From Desulforhabdus sp. TSK (lineage in GTDB: Bacteria > Desulfobacterota > Syntrophobacteria > Syntrophobacterales > Syntrophobacteraceae), in contig NZ_BQXM01000032.1 of assembly GCF_022836495.1 (NCBI RefSeq), positions 1 to 61,098 of the forward strand: a DNA stretch of 61,098 bases, read 5' to 3'. The notes under the pieces are model-generated. The model saw nothing but the letters and a program-made list of their open reading frames with translations, ran no database searches and was not told where the DNA came from. This document shows positions 17,550 to 26,906 of the stretch, piece after piece (within the stretch, counting starts at the first letter, position 1; each line of letters opens with the position of its first letter). Position numbers and translations under genes: made by a program.

Positions 17550-17622
17550 GTAGGGTGCGTTTTACGCACCATTGTGGCACAAGCAGTTCCGCAGTACGGA
17601 TGGTGCATAAAATACACCCTAC
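17550..17622. repeat. Imperfect 21-bp inverted repeat (MITE/extragenic palindrome type)
   Basis: The left arm 17550-17570 (starting GTAGGGTGCG) and right arm 17602-17622 (ending ACACCCTAC) pair with two mismatches around a 31-base middle. The GTAGGGTGCGTTTTACGCACC pattern is one seen repeatedly in unrelated bacterial genomes as a dispersed palindrome. It lies between the convergent ends of the 607-residue gene and the carboxypeptidase gene and codes for nothing obvious. Confidence 0.7.
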
Positions 17623-17736
17623 CCCAAGTGATGGATGCCGATTTATTGCCTCTTGTGCAATATCGCAGCGCTTACCAAACACAGCCGTTGAATATCGAAG
17701 ACACGCCGGACAGCGAAATCAACAGGGGGAAGTCCC

Positions 17737-19074
17737 CTATCCCCTCCGGCCTTTCTTGTCCTTTGTGGTTTGGGCCGTAGGCTGAGCCTTGGGAGCGGCG
17801 ACAGCCTTGGGAGCAATGGAAGGTGTTGAGGAAGCGGTCTTGACCTTACCGGCCGGGCTAGGATTTGTCGTTGCAAGCTTCCTGGAGGGCTCGACTGGGG
17901 CTTTTGCAGCTTGGGCGACCTTGGCGACCTTTTCTGACTTTGCAGGAACTGCCCGGGCCATTTTGGTCCGAGGAGAGCTTTGCTTTGCAGCGACATTCCT
18001 GGAACGGGAAGCGACCTGCTTGCCGGCCCCAGCCTTTTGTATTTTCACGATTTCCTTTTTGGGCGCTTTCTTTCTCGCGTATTTCGGAGTGGTCCGCGGC
18101 TGGGGGACCTCTTCGACGGGCTTGATGGCCTTGATGATTTTCGGTTTTGCTTCCACCTCGCAAGACCGGCCTGTTTCGAGGATGCCCGCGTCCGAAGCGA
18201 TTTTCACCCGACCCGCATTGCCTGTATCCTGAACCTCCATGATGCCGGGAAGGCCGCCGCCCACCAACTGAAAACCATACTCCAGGAGCTTTTCGGTTTC
18301 GGAGGCACGCGTGCCGGCTGAAGGGGCTCCCATGACGACAGCGAGAAGCCGCACATCACCTCTTTTGGCCGTCGCAGCGAGATTGTAACCCGAGGCGCAG
18401 ACGAAGCCGGTTTTCAGCCCATCGACGCCGGGGCATTTCCCCAGGAGCCTGTTGGCGTTGCGGTGGGTTTCAGTGCGGTAAGTATACGTGCACATGGAAT
18501 GAATGTTCAGCGATTCGGGGAAACGATGCAGATAGGCCAGGGAGAGCCGGGAGATATCCCGGGCCGTTGTCAGCTGTCCCTTGGCGGGGAGTCCGTTGGG
18601 TGTCATGAAGACGGTGTTGCGCATGCCCAGCATTCTTGCCTTGATGTTCATTTCCCTCACAAACTGTTCCACGCTGCCCGAAAAATGCTCAGCCGCAGCA
18701 ACGCAGGCATCATTTCCCGACACCACTGCCATTCCCTTGATGATTTCCTCCAGGGGAACCTGGTCTCCCGCACGAAGTCCCATGCGCGACCCTCCAGTGC
18801 TCGCCGCACGGCAGCTTACATTCACGTTATCCCACAGTCGGGCGCGTCCGTCCCGAATGGCTTCAAAGATGAGATAGAGAGAGAGGACTTTGGTGATGGA
18901 GGCGGGGGCTATGAGGGTATCGGCGTTTTTTTCATAGAGCACTCGATTATCACGGGTATCAATGAGAATAGCGGAGCGGCTGTTAACGGAAAATGGGGCC
19001 GCGATTGCCAACCCTGGAATCAACACTGTCAAAAGAAGCCACGCCACCCAGACCACAGCCGTTTTTGTCCGCAT
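17737..19074 (-). CDS. dacA: D-alanyl-D-alanine carboxypeptidase (S11/PBP5 family) with basic tail
   Basis: A 445-residue serine D,D-carboxypeptidase acting on peptidoglycan pentapeptides in the periplasm. ATG at 19074 has AAGGA 8 bases upstream and starts a signal peptide (MRTKTAVVW..., cleavage after AIAA). The catalytic motifs are present: SITK (SxxK), SGN (SxN) and KTG in GLKTGFVCASG. After the catalytic domain (about 20-265), PBP5 normally has a beta-rich domain and an amphipathic anchor. Here about 135 C-terminal residues are instead Lys/Ala/Pro/Ser-rich, with many KAP, AKA and RKK patterns like histone H1 tails. This tail may bind polyanionic wall or outer-membrane material, or be processed; its role is not evident. 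Confidence 0.92.
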   Translation of the reverse strand: MRTKTAVVWVAWLLLTVLIPGLAIAAPFSVNSRSAILIDTRDNRVLYEKNADTLIAPASITKVLSLYLIFEAIRDGRARLWDNVNVSCRAASTGGSRMGLRAGDQVPLEEIIKGMAVVSGNDACVAAAEHFSGSVEQFVREMNIKARMLGMRNTVFMTPNGLPAKGQLTTARDISRLSLAYLHRFPESLNIHSMCTYTYRTETHRNANRLLGKCPGVDGLKTGFVCASGYNLAATAKRGDVRLLAVVMGAPSAGTRASETEKLLEYGFQLVGGGLPGIMEVQDTGNAGRVKIASDAGILETGRSCEVEAKPKIIKAIKPVEEVPQPRTTPKYARKKAPKKEIVKIQKAGAGKQVASRSRNVAAKQSSPRTKMARAVPAKSEKVAKVAQAAKAPVEPSRKLATTNPSPAGKVKTASSTPSIAPKAVAAPKAQPTAQTTKDKKGRRG

Positions 19075-19538
19075 ACCCGGAATCCTTTCAAATGGAGCTT
19101 TGCTCGCACACCACGGATAAAACAAGGGGTCGAATACGATTTACTATGAGCACCGCCCTGAAACCTTCGTCCTGAAGCCACCCCGTAATTCGGCAGAATT
19201 CCCCCTAAAGATAAAAAGAGCTCACGGTGCGATGCTCTTCTCGCCCTCGACCGGGGAAGGGCCTGTACTGCAAGATGTGTTGCCCTAAGTCTATGGTGAG
19301 AGCGCTCGCATTTGTCAACCGAAAAGCTACGCGGAGCAAGGAGAAAAACGCTTTGCTTCTCTTTGACGGAATTTCTGAACGGAATCTTGTTTGGCAGGTG
19401 CCGGACAGTCCTTGGGAATTTTGTCTGATGAACAATTTGCACACCGGCGTAAATGTTGCTATATACATGGGCGCATGACCATTGTGCTCCTTGGAAGCAG
19501 CCTCGCAATAACCAGCCCCATTTGAAGGGAAAACGTAA
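19075..19538. other. Gene-free stretch upstream of mreB and dacA
   Basis: No credible gene: the open frames lack ribosome sites and family features. A possible mreB promoter is TTGCAC 19437-19442, 17-base spacer, TATATA 19460-19465, some 75 bases before the mreB start; its -35 match is weak. Nothing else recognisable was found in 464 bases. Confidence 0.45.
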
Positions 19539-20561
19539 ATGATCGGGCGAATGTTTGACTTTTTATCCAAAGACATGGCGATGGACCTTGGGACGGCAAA
19601 TACCTTGATCTATGTGAGGGGGAAGGGAGTCGTTCTAGACGAGCCTTCAATGGTTTGCGTGGACAAGGAAACGCAAAGAGTCGTCGCTGTGGGAAAAGAG
19701 GCAAAGAATCTTTCGGGCCGACACGGCAAGAACACCATGAGTGTGAGACCTCTCAAAGACGGCGTCATTCACGACTTCGAAACGGCAGCCCACATGATTC
19801 GGACTTTCCTGGGCAAGGTTTTCAAGCGAGTCCCCCTCTCTCGTCCCAAACTGGTCATTGCAGTGCCTGCCGGCATCACTTCCGTGGAAAAAAGAGCTGT
19901 CATGGAAGCGTCGGAAATGGCCGGCGCCGGGAAGGTCTACCTCATCGAGGAGCCCATGGCCGCAGCCATCGGCAGCGGTCTTCCCATAGACAAACCCATG
20001 GGACAGATGGTCGTCGACATCGGCGGAGGTACAACCGAAGTCGCCATCATTTCCGGTTTTGCCGTGTCCTGCAGCGAATCCCTGCGCGTAGCGGGCGATG
20101 AAGCCAATGAAGCCATCTGCAATCATATCCGCCGGCAGCACCGCCTGAACATCAGCGAATCCATGGCTGAAATCATCAAAATAAAGATCGGCGCCGCCGT
20201 ACCCCTCAAGAAGCCCCTGGAGGTGAAGCTGCGGGGCAAAGATCTGGCGAGCAGCATGCCGAAGGTAGTCACCATCACGGATTCCGACATTCGTGAGGCC
20301 ATCAAGGAGCCCACCCTGGCCATTGTGGAAGGCGTGCGACGCGTCCTGGAGAAAGCATCCCCGGACCTGGCCTCCGATGTGGCGGAAAACGGGATCTGGC
20401 TGGCGGGTGGGGGCGCTTTACTCAAGGGGCTGAGACTCCTCGTCCACCAGGCGACGGGGCTGAATGTCCAAAAATCCGAAGATCCTCTCCGTGCCGTCAT
20501 CCGGGGCGCCGGCGCCGTTACGGAGCAGTTCGATTTTTATCGAGACGTTTTCCTCAATTGA
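19539..20561 (+). CDS. mreB: MreB rod-shape-determining actin homologue
   Basis: A 340-residue bacterial actin that polymerises along the inner membrane and guides lateral wall synthesis. Signature segments are MAMDLGTANTLIYVRGKGVVLDEPS (the phosphate-1 loop is DLGTANT), VIAVPAGITSVEKRAV, the phosphate-2 loop VVDIGGGTTEVAIIS, the GDEANEAI block, and WLAGGGALLKGL (adenosine loop). Length is typical (about 335-347). The ATG at 19539 is used; an ATG at 19551 (MFDFLSKDM) is also possible. mreC and mreD, which usually follow, are absent: the next gene is on the opposite strand. This may therefore be a second, stand-alone MreB. Confidence 0.95.
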   Translation: MIGRMFDFLSKDMAMDLGTANTLIYVRGKGVVLDEPSMVCVDKETQRVVAVGKEAKNLSGRHGKNTMSVRPLKDGVIHDFETAAHMIRTFLGKVFKRVPLSRPKLVIAVPAGITSVEKRAVMEASEMAGAGKVYLIEEPMAAAIGSGLPIDKPMGQMVVDIGGGTTEVAIISGFAVSCSESLRVAGDEANEAICNHIRRQHRLNISESMAEIIKIKIGAAVPLKKPLEVKLRGKDLASSMPKVVTITDSDIREAIKEPTLAIVEGVRRVLEKASPDLASDVAENGIWLAGGGALLKGLRLLVHQATGLNVQKSEDPLRAVIRGAGAVTEQFDFYRDVFLN

Positions 20562-20659
20562 AGGGAGACGCCGAGCGCATCCACCTTCCACGACACTGAA
20601 CCCCCTTCAGGGCTCGGCAGGAAAGAGATACTCGAGGCGGAGAAGAGCACGAGGACGAT

Positions 20660-22243
20660 TCACTGTCTCTCCCTCATACCCGCGCTTCGCCGGCGGCGTT
20701 TGTCGAGGAGATCATCCAGGCCGAATTTTTTGATGCGGTACCCCATCTGCCGCAGCGTGAGTCCAAGCTCCCTGGCCGCCCGAGACTGGATCCACCTGTT
20801 CCGCTCCAGCGCAGCGACAACTTCCTTTTTCTCCATCTCTTCCAGACGTGACAGGGAATCCGAACCTTCCAGGGGGGAAAGCCTTTCACGCGAATGCATG
20901 TGGGGGGGAAAGTCCCTGAGGTCCATCTCATTGCCGTCCACGAGGATCGCCAGGCGCTCGATGAGGTTTTCCATTTCGCGAACGTTGCCCGGCCAGTCGT
21001 AGAGGGTCAGGACCTCCATGGCCTGGGGCGTAATCCGGAACCTCCGCCCATATTCCCGGGAAATTTTCTCGATGAAATGCTCCAGGAGAAAGGGAATATC
21101 CTCCGCCCGCTCCCGCAATGGTGGCACCTGAATGGGGAAAACATTCAGCCTGTAGTAGAGATCCTCGCGAAACAAACCTTCAGTCACTGCCTTGGAAAGG
21201 TCCCGGTTGGTGGCCGCGATGATGCGAGCGTCCACCTTGATGGTCCTGGTGCCGCCCAGCCGTTCGAACTCACGTTCCTGCAGAAATCTCAAGAGCTTGG
21301 CCTGGAGCGCCAGGGAGAGCTCACCGATTTCGTCCAGAAAAATCGTTCCGCCCACGGCTTCCTCGATGCGTCCGATCTTTGCCCTGGACGCCCCGGTGAA
21401 AGCGCCTTTTTCATATCCAAAGAGCTCGGACTCCAACAGATTTTCGGGGAGGGAAGTGCAGTTCACTTTGACAAACGGGAGCTTGGCCCGGTTGCTGAGC
21501 TCATGGATGATGCGGGCGATGAGCGTTTTTCCCGTGCCGGACTCCCCCAGGAGCAAGACGGAAGCTTTGCTGGGAGCGACCTTTTTGATCATTTCCTGAA
21601 CCCCTGCCATACTCCGGCTCCTGGCCACCATGAAGAAATGACCGTAACGCTCGGACAGCTCCGCCCGGAGGGAAATGTTCTCCTTTCGCAGGGACTCCTC
21701 GCGGGCCTTGACCTGGCGATTGATGCTGACAAACTGGGCGACCAGGGTAGCAACAATGGAAAGGAAGCGAATGTCTTCCTCGAAAGACACTTCATCGCCG
21801 AAGAGCCGGTCCACACTCAGCACCCCGATGGGAGCAGCCTGCAGCTTGATGGGCACTCCCAGAAAGGAGATGCGGTCCTTTTCAATGCGGCGGGACCGGG
21901 TCTTGTTGAGAAACAGGGGCTCGCGGCTGATGTCGGGCACAACGAAGGGCTCGGCCGTTTGAAAGATCAGGCCGGTAACCCCCTCATCCTGTCGGTAAAC
22001 GCCACGCTTTTTTTCCGTAGGACTCAGCCCGTGTGAAGCACATATGATGAGATGCCCGGTTTCATCATCTTTCAAGGTCACCGTGGCCCGTTTCATGGAG
22101 AGGGATTCCGAGAGGATTCCCAGGATGGTTTCCAGGGCCTGATCCAGGTTCAGGACTTGTCCGATGAGGCGACTGATCTCATAGAGGACTTTCAATTCGA
22201 GCTCGCAAATTTTCGTTTCCATAATACGCTGAATTGGCAGCAA
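20660..22243 (-). CDS. Sigma-54-dependent activator, GAF-AAA+-Fis (NifA type)
   Basis: A 527-residue enhancer-binding protein. A GAF sensor domain (about 30-180) is followed by the AAA+ domain (about 205-435) with Walker A GESGTGKT, the GAFTGA loop that contacts sigma-54, Walker B GTIFLDEIGEL, and the WPGNVREMENLIERL sensor II region. A C-terminal Fis-type HTH ends it (NRWIQSRAARELGLTLRQMGYRIKKFG). This is NifA architecture, but no nif genes are nearby and the GAF ligand is unknown. A TTG at 22243 has GAGAGG 8 bases upstream; the ATG at 22222 (METKICELELKVLYEI) is where family members usually begin. The QMGYRI recognition helix is NifA-like. Confidence 0.92.
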   Translation of the reverse strand: MLPIQRIMETKICELELKVLYEISRLIGQVLNLDQALETILGILSESLSMKRATVTLKDDETGHLIICASHGLSPTEKKRGVYRQDEGVTGLIFQTAEPFVVPDISREPLFLNKTRSRRIEKDRISFLGVPIKLQAAPIGVLSVDRLFGDEVSFEEDIRFLSIVATLVAQFVSINRQVKAREESLRKENISLRAELSERYGHFFMVARSRSMAGVQEMIKKVAPSKASVLLLGESGTGKTLIARIIHELSNRAKLPFVKVNCTSLPENLLESELFGYEKGAFTGASRAKIGRIEEAVGGTIFLDEIGELSLALQAKLLRFLQEREFERLGGTRTIKVDARIIAATNRDLSKAVTEGLFREDLYYRLNVFPIQVPPLRERAEDIPFLLEHFIEKISREYGRRFRITPQAMEVLTLYDWPGNVREMENLIERLAILVDGNEMDLRDFPPHMHSRERLSPLEGSDSLSRLEEMEKKEVVAALERNRWIQSRAARELGLTLRQMGYRIKKFGLDDLLDKRRRRSAGMRERQ

Positions 22244-22498
22244 GAAATATGCCTCTCACCCGGATCATTTCATTGCGCCGAGAAACGCAAGGTATGGAGC
22301 GCATTTTCAGGAGCATGGGAAAGGCGCTTCGGCTCAAAATGTTACATTTTCGTGTCAGACTCAGTCCGAGTCTCCATTTGTGGACAAAATTGTAGTGTTG
22401 TCTCGGACTGCTCTGATAGAGGCTTGTTTCTGCTGCCTTTTCCATGCCTTCCATCGGGAAGAAAAAGTAAGAATCTTTCAGTTTCATGAACAGTTACA

Positions 22499-22527
22499 TT
22501 GACAGGCACACACCTTTCCGTTAGCAT
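22499..22527 (+). promoter_or_regulatory. Sigma-70 promoter for the hyuA-HDAC-rlmN run
   Basis: TTGACA at 22499-22504, exactly 17 bases, then TAGCAT at 22522-22527, about 135 bases before the hydantoinase-like ATG. It lies in a 418-base gene-free region (22244-22661) between divergent genes, in which I saw no other feature. No sigma-54 -24/-12 element was found, although the divergent gene encodes a sigma-54 activator. Confidence 0.55.
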
Positions 22528-22661
22528 TTTTCGGGCAGAAGGATGAAAGACGCCGGAAATAGATCCACATTGTATCGGAGCACGCCATTGCTATAGGACC
22601 GAGTCATGGAAAAATCCTGGATGGGCCACAGAGATCTATCTGAAGAATTTAGGGGAAAATC

Positions 22662-24368
22662 ATGATAATAGGGCTTGATGTAGGCGGCACTCACACTGAC
22701 GTGGTTCTCATCGGAGAAGATTGCATTCTTCGTCAGAGCAAAGTCCCCACAAATCCTTCCAATCTTTTTGAGAGCGTCTGGACTGCTTTAGAGGAGGTCA
22801 CGCGCGACGTTCCGCCGGAGAGCATCCGCCGTGCAGTACTGAGCACGACTCTGACAACCAATGCCATAGCGGAGCAAAAGATGGTGGAGGCGGCGATGAT
22901 CGTTTCCGGCGGCCCGGGCATCGATCCGGAATGCTTCCGCACCGGCAGGCACTACTTTTCCGTTTCGGGCTCCATCAATCACCGGGGACGGGAGATTCAA
23001 CCCGTCGACCCGATGGAAATCGAGGCCATCGCTGCACTCCTCAAGTCCGAAGGGGTTCGCCACGTGGGAGTGGTGAGCAAGTTTTCCGTGCGCAATCCCA
23101 AACACGAGATCGTCATCCGGGACATACTGGGGAACGATTTTGAAAACATCGTCCTGGGACATCGCCTCTCGGGCAACCTGAGCTTCCCCCGCCGCATCGC
23201 GACGACCTATCTCAATGCCTCCGTCTACCCCGTACATAAAAAATTCTTTCAGGCCGTACAGGATTCTCTGCAGAAAAAGGGATTGAACATCCCCATTTTC
23301 ATCCTCAAAGCGGACGGCGGGACCATGAGTCTCGAGGCCTCCCTGAATTCCCCGGGGCAGACGATCCTCTCGGGTCCGGCAGCCAGCGTCATGGGATCTC
23401 TGCCGTTCTCCTCGGAGACGGACGAAACCCTCGTGCTGGATATCGGGGGGACCACCACCGATATGGCGGTTCTCATCCGTCGTGTTCCCCTCCTGGATCC
23501 CGTGGGGAGCGAGGTGGGAGGGTACAAGACACTCATCCGTTCTCTAAAAACCTATTCCATCGGCCTGGGCGGCGACAGCACCGTCCGCATCGTGGACGGA
23601 AAGCTGAAGATCGGCCCGGACCGCCAGGGACGGGCCATGGCCTATGGAGGCCCCTTCCCCACCCCCACCGACGCACTTTTTGTCCTGGGAAAAGCCTCCA
23701 ACGGCGACGTGGAGGCGGCGCGGCGCGGCATTCAGCCCCTGGCGGAGCAGCTCGGCATGTCCTTGGAAGATACGGCCAATCGCATCTTTGATCAGGCCTG
23801 CAATATGATCCTCGAGGCAGCGGCCAGAATGATCGACGACATCAACAGCAAACCCGTTTACACGGTGCAGGAGCTGCTGGAGGGGTACCAGGTCAAGCCG
23901 AAGGAAATATTGGTCCTGGGAGGACCCGCGCCTTACTTCGCCTTTCGGCTGGCGGCCATGACGGAGTTCCAGGTCCACGTGGTCCCACAGTGGAATGTGG
24001 CCAATGCACTGGGGACGGGTATGGCCAAGAACACCTGTGAATTGACCCTTTTTGCCGACACGGAGCGAGGCATTGCCATCGCACCCGAAGAACAGTACTA
24101 CCAGCAGGTGAAGAAGGACTTCGACCGGCAAAAGGCCGTGGATCTAGCATTTAAGCTGTTGAAGGACAAATGCCTGCAGGAAGGTGCGTCGGAGTCGGAG
24201 CTGGAAATGGAGGTCCTGGAGGATCTACAGTTCAACATGGTGAGAGACTTCTACACGACAGGCAAAAACATCCGCATCAAGGTCCAGATCAAGCCCGGAC
24301 TCATCCCCGAATTCCGTGATATTGCAGAGAGGCTGTTCAATTTCTGCCCTCTCCCCGGCGCAAACTGA
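22662..24368 (+). CDS. Hydantoinase/oxoprolinase (HyuA) family protein
   Basis: A 568-residue member of the HyuA/ASKHA ATPase family, whose characterised members hydrolyse hydantoins, 5-oxoproline or carboxylate acetone. The N-terminal phosphate loop MIIGLDVGGTHTDVVLIG and the LSTTLTTNAIAE segment are typical, as is the central LDIGGTTTDMAVL second loop and LSGPAASVMG. LVLGGPAPYFAFRLA near residue 430 is the adenosine region. The HyuB partner is absent, so hydantoin hydrolysis is doubtful. The next gene, 76 bases on, is a histone-deacetylase-like amidohydrolase, which suggests the pair acts on one amide substrate; this is inference. Start: ATG at 22662, with AGGGGA nearby. Confidence 0.87.
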   Translation: MIIGLDVGGTHTDVVLIGEDCILRQSKVPTNPSNLFESVWTALEEVTRDVPPESIRRAVLSTTLTTNAIAEQKMVEAAMIVSGGPGIDPECFRTGRHYFSVSGSINHRGREIQPVDPMEIEAIAALLKSEGVRHVGVVSKFSVRNPKHEIVIRDILGNDFENIVLGHRLSGNLSFPRRIATTYLNASVYPVHKKFFQAVQDSLQKKGLNIPIFILKADGGTMSLEASLNSPGQTILSGPAASVMGSLPFSSETDETLVLDIGGTTTDMAVLIRRVPLLDPVGSEVGGYKTLIRSLKTYSIGLGGDSTVRIVDGKLKIGPDRQGRAMAYGGPFPTPTDALFVLGKASNGDVEAARRGIQPLAEQLGMSLEDTANRIFDQACNMILEAAARMIDDINSKPVYTVQELLEGYQVKPKEILVLGGPAPYFAFRLAAMTEFQVHVVPQWNVANALGTGMAKNTCELTLFADTERGIAIAPEEQYYQQVKKDFDRQKAVDLAFKLLKDKCLQEGASESELEMEVLEDLQFNMVRDFYTTGKNIRIKVQIKPGLIPEFRDIAERLFNFCPLPGAN

Positions 24369-24444
24369 TACTCCCACACGTACACCAGAGAGTCGTCCGG
24401 GAAGTGGACAGGGTTCAATGGGGAGCGCTAAGAGGAGCAACACC

Positions 24445-25761
24445 ATGCTAAAAACCGTATCCAAGACAGGTCTCGTCTTCTTTCCTGCGTTCGATTGGGC
24501 TATCGACCCGACCCACCCTGAACGCGAAGAACGTTTGCTCTACACTCAGGACCAGGTTTTTGAGGAGGGACTCCTCGATATTGACGGGATTGTGGAATAC
24601 AAGCCCGATATGGCTACGATCCAGGATATTCGGAGAGTTCATTTTTGTGCCCCCGACGAATGGAGCGTTCTGACGGAATCCCATCTCATCAGTGCGGGCG
24701 GAGCCAAAACCATCGGAATTGAAGTCATGGAGAAGCGGGTGAAAAGAGGCTTTGCCCTCGTGCGTCCTCCAGGACATCACGCCATGCGGGTCGTCCACGG
24801 CTCCCGAGGCTTCTGTAATATCAACATCGAAGCCATCATGATCGAATATCTCCGGGAAACCTACAATATCGACCGGGTGGCCATCGTGGATACGGACTGC
24901 CACCATGGAGACGGCACTCAGGACATTTACTGGCACGATCCCAATACGCTTTTCATTTCCCTGCATCAGGACGGGAGAACCCTGTATCCGGGAACAGGAT
25001 TCTGCTATGAAATGGGAGGAGCGACTGCCGCAGGAACCACCATCAACATCCCCCTGCCCCCAAACACCTCGGAGGAGGGGTTCCTTTACGCACTGGACCA
25101 CGCCATCCTTCCCATCCTGGAAGATTTCAAGCCTCAGCTCATTGTCAATTCAGCAGGGCAGGACAACCATTATACAGACCCCATCACCAACATGAATTTT
25201 TCGGCCCAGGGTTATGCGGAGCTGACGCGGCGCCTCAAGCCCGACATCGCGGTGCTGGAGGGCGGGTATTCCATCGAAACGGCCCTTCCCTACATCAATG
25301 TGGGAATCATCATGGCCCTGGCGGAGATGGATTTCAGCAGGGTCAGGGAACCCGATTACCAGCCTGAAAAAATTCGCCAGTCCCGCGAAACGGGACGCGA
25401 GATCGAGCGGGTGGTGGAGGAAGTGCTGGACTGCTGGCGGAAGGGACCCGAGACCCGTGAGAAATACCTTGCGGGCAAACCCTTTGTACCCCGTGGGCGC
25501 TCGATTTTTTACGACACGGACAACATCCTCGAAACACAGAAGGAAAACCTCCGCGTCTGCGGTGACTGCGGCGGGGTGCTTTCCATTGATTCCGAAACCG
25601 ATACGGGCTACCATATTTTCGCCGTGCACATCCCTCGAAAAGCCTGCAAGGCATGCCAGGAAATGGGCTATCAGTGGTATGATTCCGCCGACGCCAAAAT
25701 TTATCACCAGATTTTTTTACAGGATCGGACACACGATCAATACCTGGTCAGGAAGGCCTAA
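24445..25761 (+). CDS. Histone-deacetylase-family amidohydrolase
   Basis: A 438-residue class II-type HDAC-fold zinc amidohydrolase (AcuC/acetylpolyamine amidohydrolase superfamily), removing acyl groups from amines. Marks are DPTHPEREERL, the catalytic tandem histidines in RPPGHHAM, the zinc site in DTDCHHGDGTQDIYW, FISLHQDGRTLYPGTG, and LEGGYSIETALPY with its conserved tyrosine. The ATG at 24445 has AGAGGAG about 8 bases upstream. After the catalytic domain (about 1-320), roughly 100 extra residues carry CGDCGG and CKACQ pairs, a probable zinc ribbon not found in AcuC. The substrate is unknown. It lies between the hydantoinase-like gene and rlmN (6 bases downstream). Confidence 0.92.
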   Translation: MLKTVSKTGLVFFPAFDWAIDPTHPEREERLLYTQDQVFEEGLLDIDGIVEYKPDMATIQDIRRVHFCAPDEWSVLTESHLISAGGAKTIGIEVMEKRVKRGFALVRPPGHHAMRVVHGSRGFCNINIEAIMIEYLRETYNIDRVAIVDTDCHHGDGTQDIYWHDPNTLFISLHQDGRTLYPGTGFCYEMGGATAAGTTINIPLPPNTSEEGFLYALDHAILPILEDFKPQLIVNSAGQDNHYTDPITNMNFSAQGYAELTRRLKPDIAVLEGGYSIETALPYINVGIIMALAEMDFSRVREPDYQPEKIRQSRETGREIERVVEEVLDCWRKGPETREKYLAGKPFVPRGRSIFYDTDNILETQKENLRVCGDCGGVLSIDSETDTGYHIFAVHIPRKACKACQEMGYQWYDSADAKIYHQIFLQDRTHDQYLVRKA

Positions 25762-25766
25762 CGTTT

Positions 25767-26810
25767 TTGAACAGCCAGCGTGTTTTTATCCAAAATTACA
25801 GTCTACCCGAGCTGGAAGGCTGGGTGGAGAGCATCGGGGAACGTCCTTTTCGCGCCCGGCAGCTCTTCAAGCAGATTTATGGGCGCCGAGTGTCTTCCTG
25901 GGATGAATGCAGCGATCTGAGCAAAATGTTTCGGACTCAGCTGCAATTCGGGACGGAGCTTCATGCCCTGGAGTTGAAGGAAAAGCAGGAAGCCGCCGAC
26001 GGCACCAGGAAGTACCTTTTCGGCCTCCACGACGGGCAGGCCATCGAATCCGTCCTCATACCGGACCCGCCACGATACACCCTGTGCGTCTCCAGCCAGG
26101 TGGGATGCGCGCTGGGATGCACGTTCTGCCTCACCGGATCACTCGGCTTCAGGCGGAACCTCCATACAGCGGAAATCGTGGACCAGATCTGCAGGGTCCA
26201 GGAGGATCTGGAGTCTTCCAAGCGCATCACGAACCTTGTTTTCATGGGGATGGGAGAACCTTTGGCCAACTACGATGCGGTACTGCGCGCCATCCAAATT
26301 CTTACGGATCCCAGCGGACTGGATTTCTCCCACCGCCGCATCACCCTCTCCACTTCCGGCCTGGTGCCCCAGCTCTACCGGCTGGGGAAGGAAAGTCCGG
26401 TCAATCTGGCCATCAGCCTGCACGCCCCGGAGGATGCCCTCCGCAGCGAGCTCATGCCCATCAACCGGACCTATCCCCTCCCCCAGCTCATGACGGCATG
26501 CAGGGAATACCCGGTCGCCCCCAGGAAGCGCATCACCTTCGAGTATATCCTCATGGAGGGAGTGAATGATCATCCCCGACACGCCAGGGGCATGATCAAG
26601 CTGCTGCAGGGGGTGCGTGCCAAGGTCAATCTCATCCCGTTCAATCCTCACCCCGGTTCGCCCTACCGGAGGCCGCCCGAAGAGCGCATCCTGGAATTCC
26701 AGGAGATTCTGCAGAAGGCTCAAATGACCGCCATCATCAGGCAAAGCCGGGGAGCCGACATTGGGGCGGCCTGCGGTCAGCTGGCGGCGCAACATGGGAA
26801 TGCCCTCTGA
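25767..26810 (+). CDS. rlmN: Dual-specificity rRNA/tRNA A2-methyltransferase RlmN (radical SAM)
   Basis: A 347-residue radical-SAM enzyme that methylates C2 of adenosine 2503 in 23S rRNA and A37 in some tRNAs. The iron-sulfur motif is C114-x3-C118-x2-C121 (VGCALGCTFCLTG). FMGMGEPLANYD, RRITLSTSGLVP, LAISLHAP and MPINRTYPL follow, and the second catalytic cysteine is in DIGAACGQL near the C-terminus. The start appears to be TTG at 25767, just after the preceding stop, with AGGAAGG about 10 bases upstream. Length is normal. Confidence 0.95.
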   Translation: MNSQRVFIQNYSLPELEGWVESIGERPFRARQLFKQIYGRRVSSWDECSDLSKMFRTQLQFGTELHALELKEKQEAADGTRKYLFGLHDGQAIESVLIPDPPRYTLCVSSQVGCALGCTFCLTGSLGFRRNLHTAEIVDQICRVQEDLESSKRITNLVFMGMGEPLANYDAVLRAIQILTDPSGLDFSHRRITLSTSGLVPQLYRLGKESPVNLAISLHAPEDALRSELMPINRTYPLPQLMTACREYPVAPRKRITFEYILMEGVNDHPRHARGMIKLLQGVRAKVNLIPFNPHPGSPYRRPPEERILEFQEILQKAQMTAIIRQSRGADIGAACGQLAAQHGNAL

Positions 26811-26906
26811 CGCCGTGATTGAAGAGTGCCCACTGCCCCATGGATATCCACTGTATGCATTTATCTACCTGTTACAGACGTTTATGCGAGAAGAGGAGAG
26901 TTGACA

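Noticed and set aside
19539-20561. MreB as part of an mreBCD operon
   Set aside because: No mreC or mreD follows; the next gene is the oppositely oriented sigma-54 activator.
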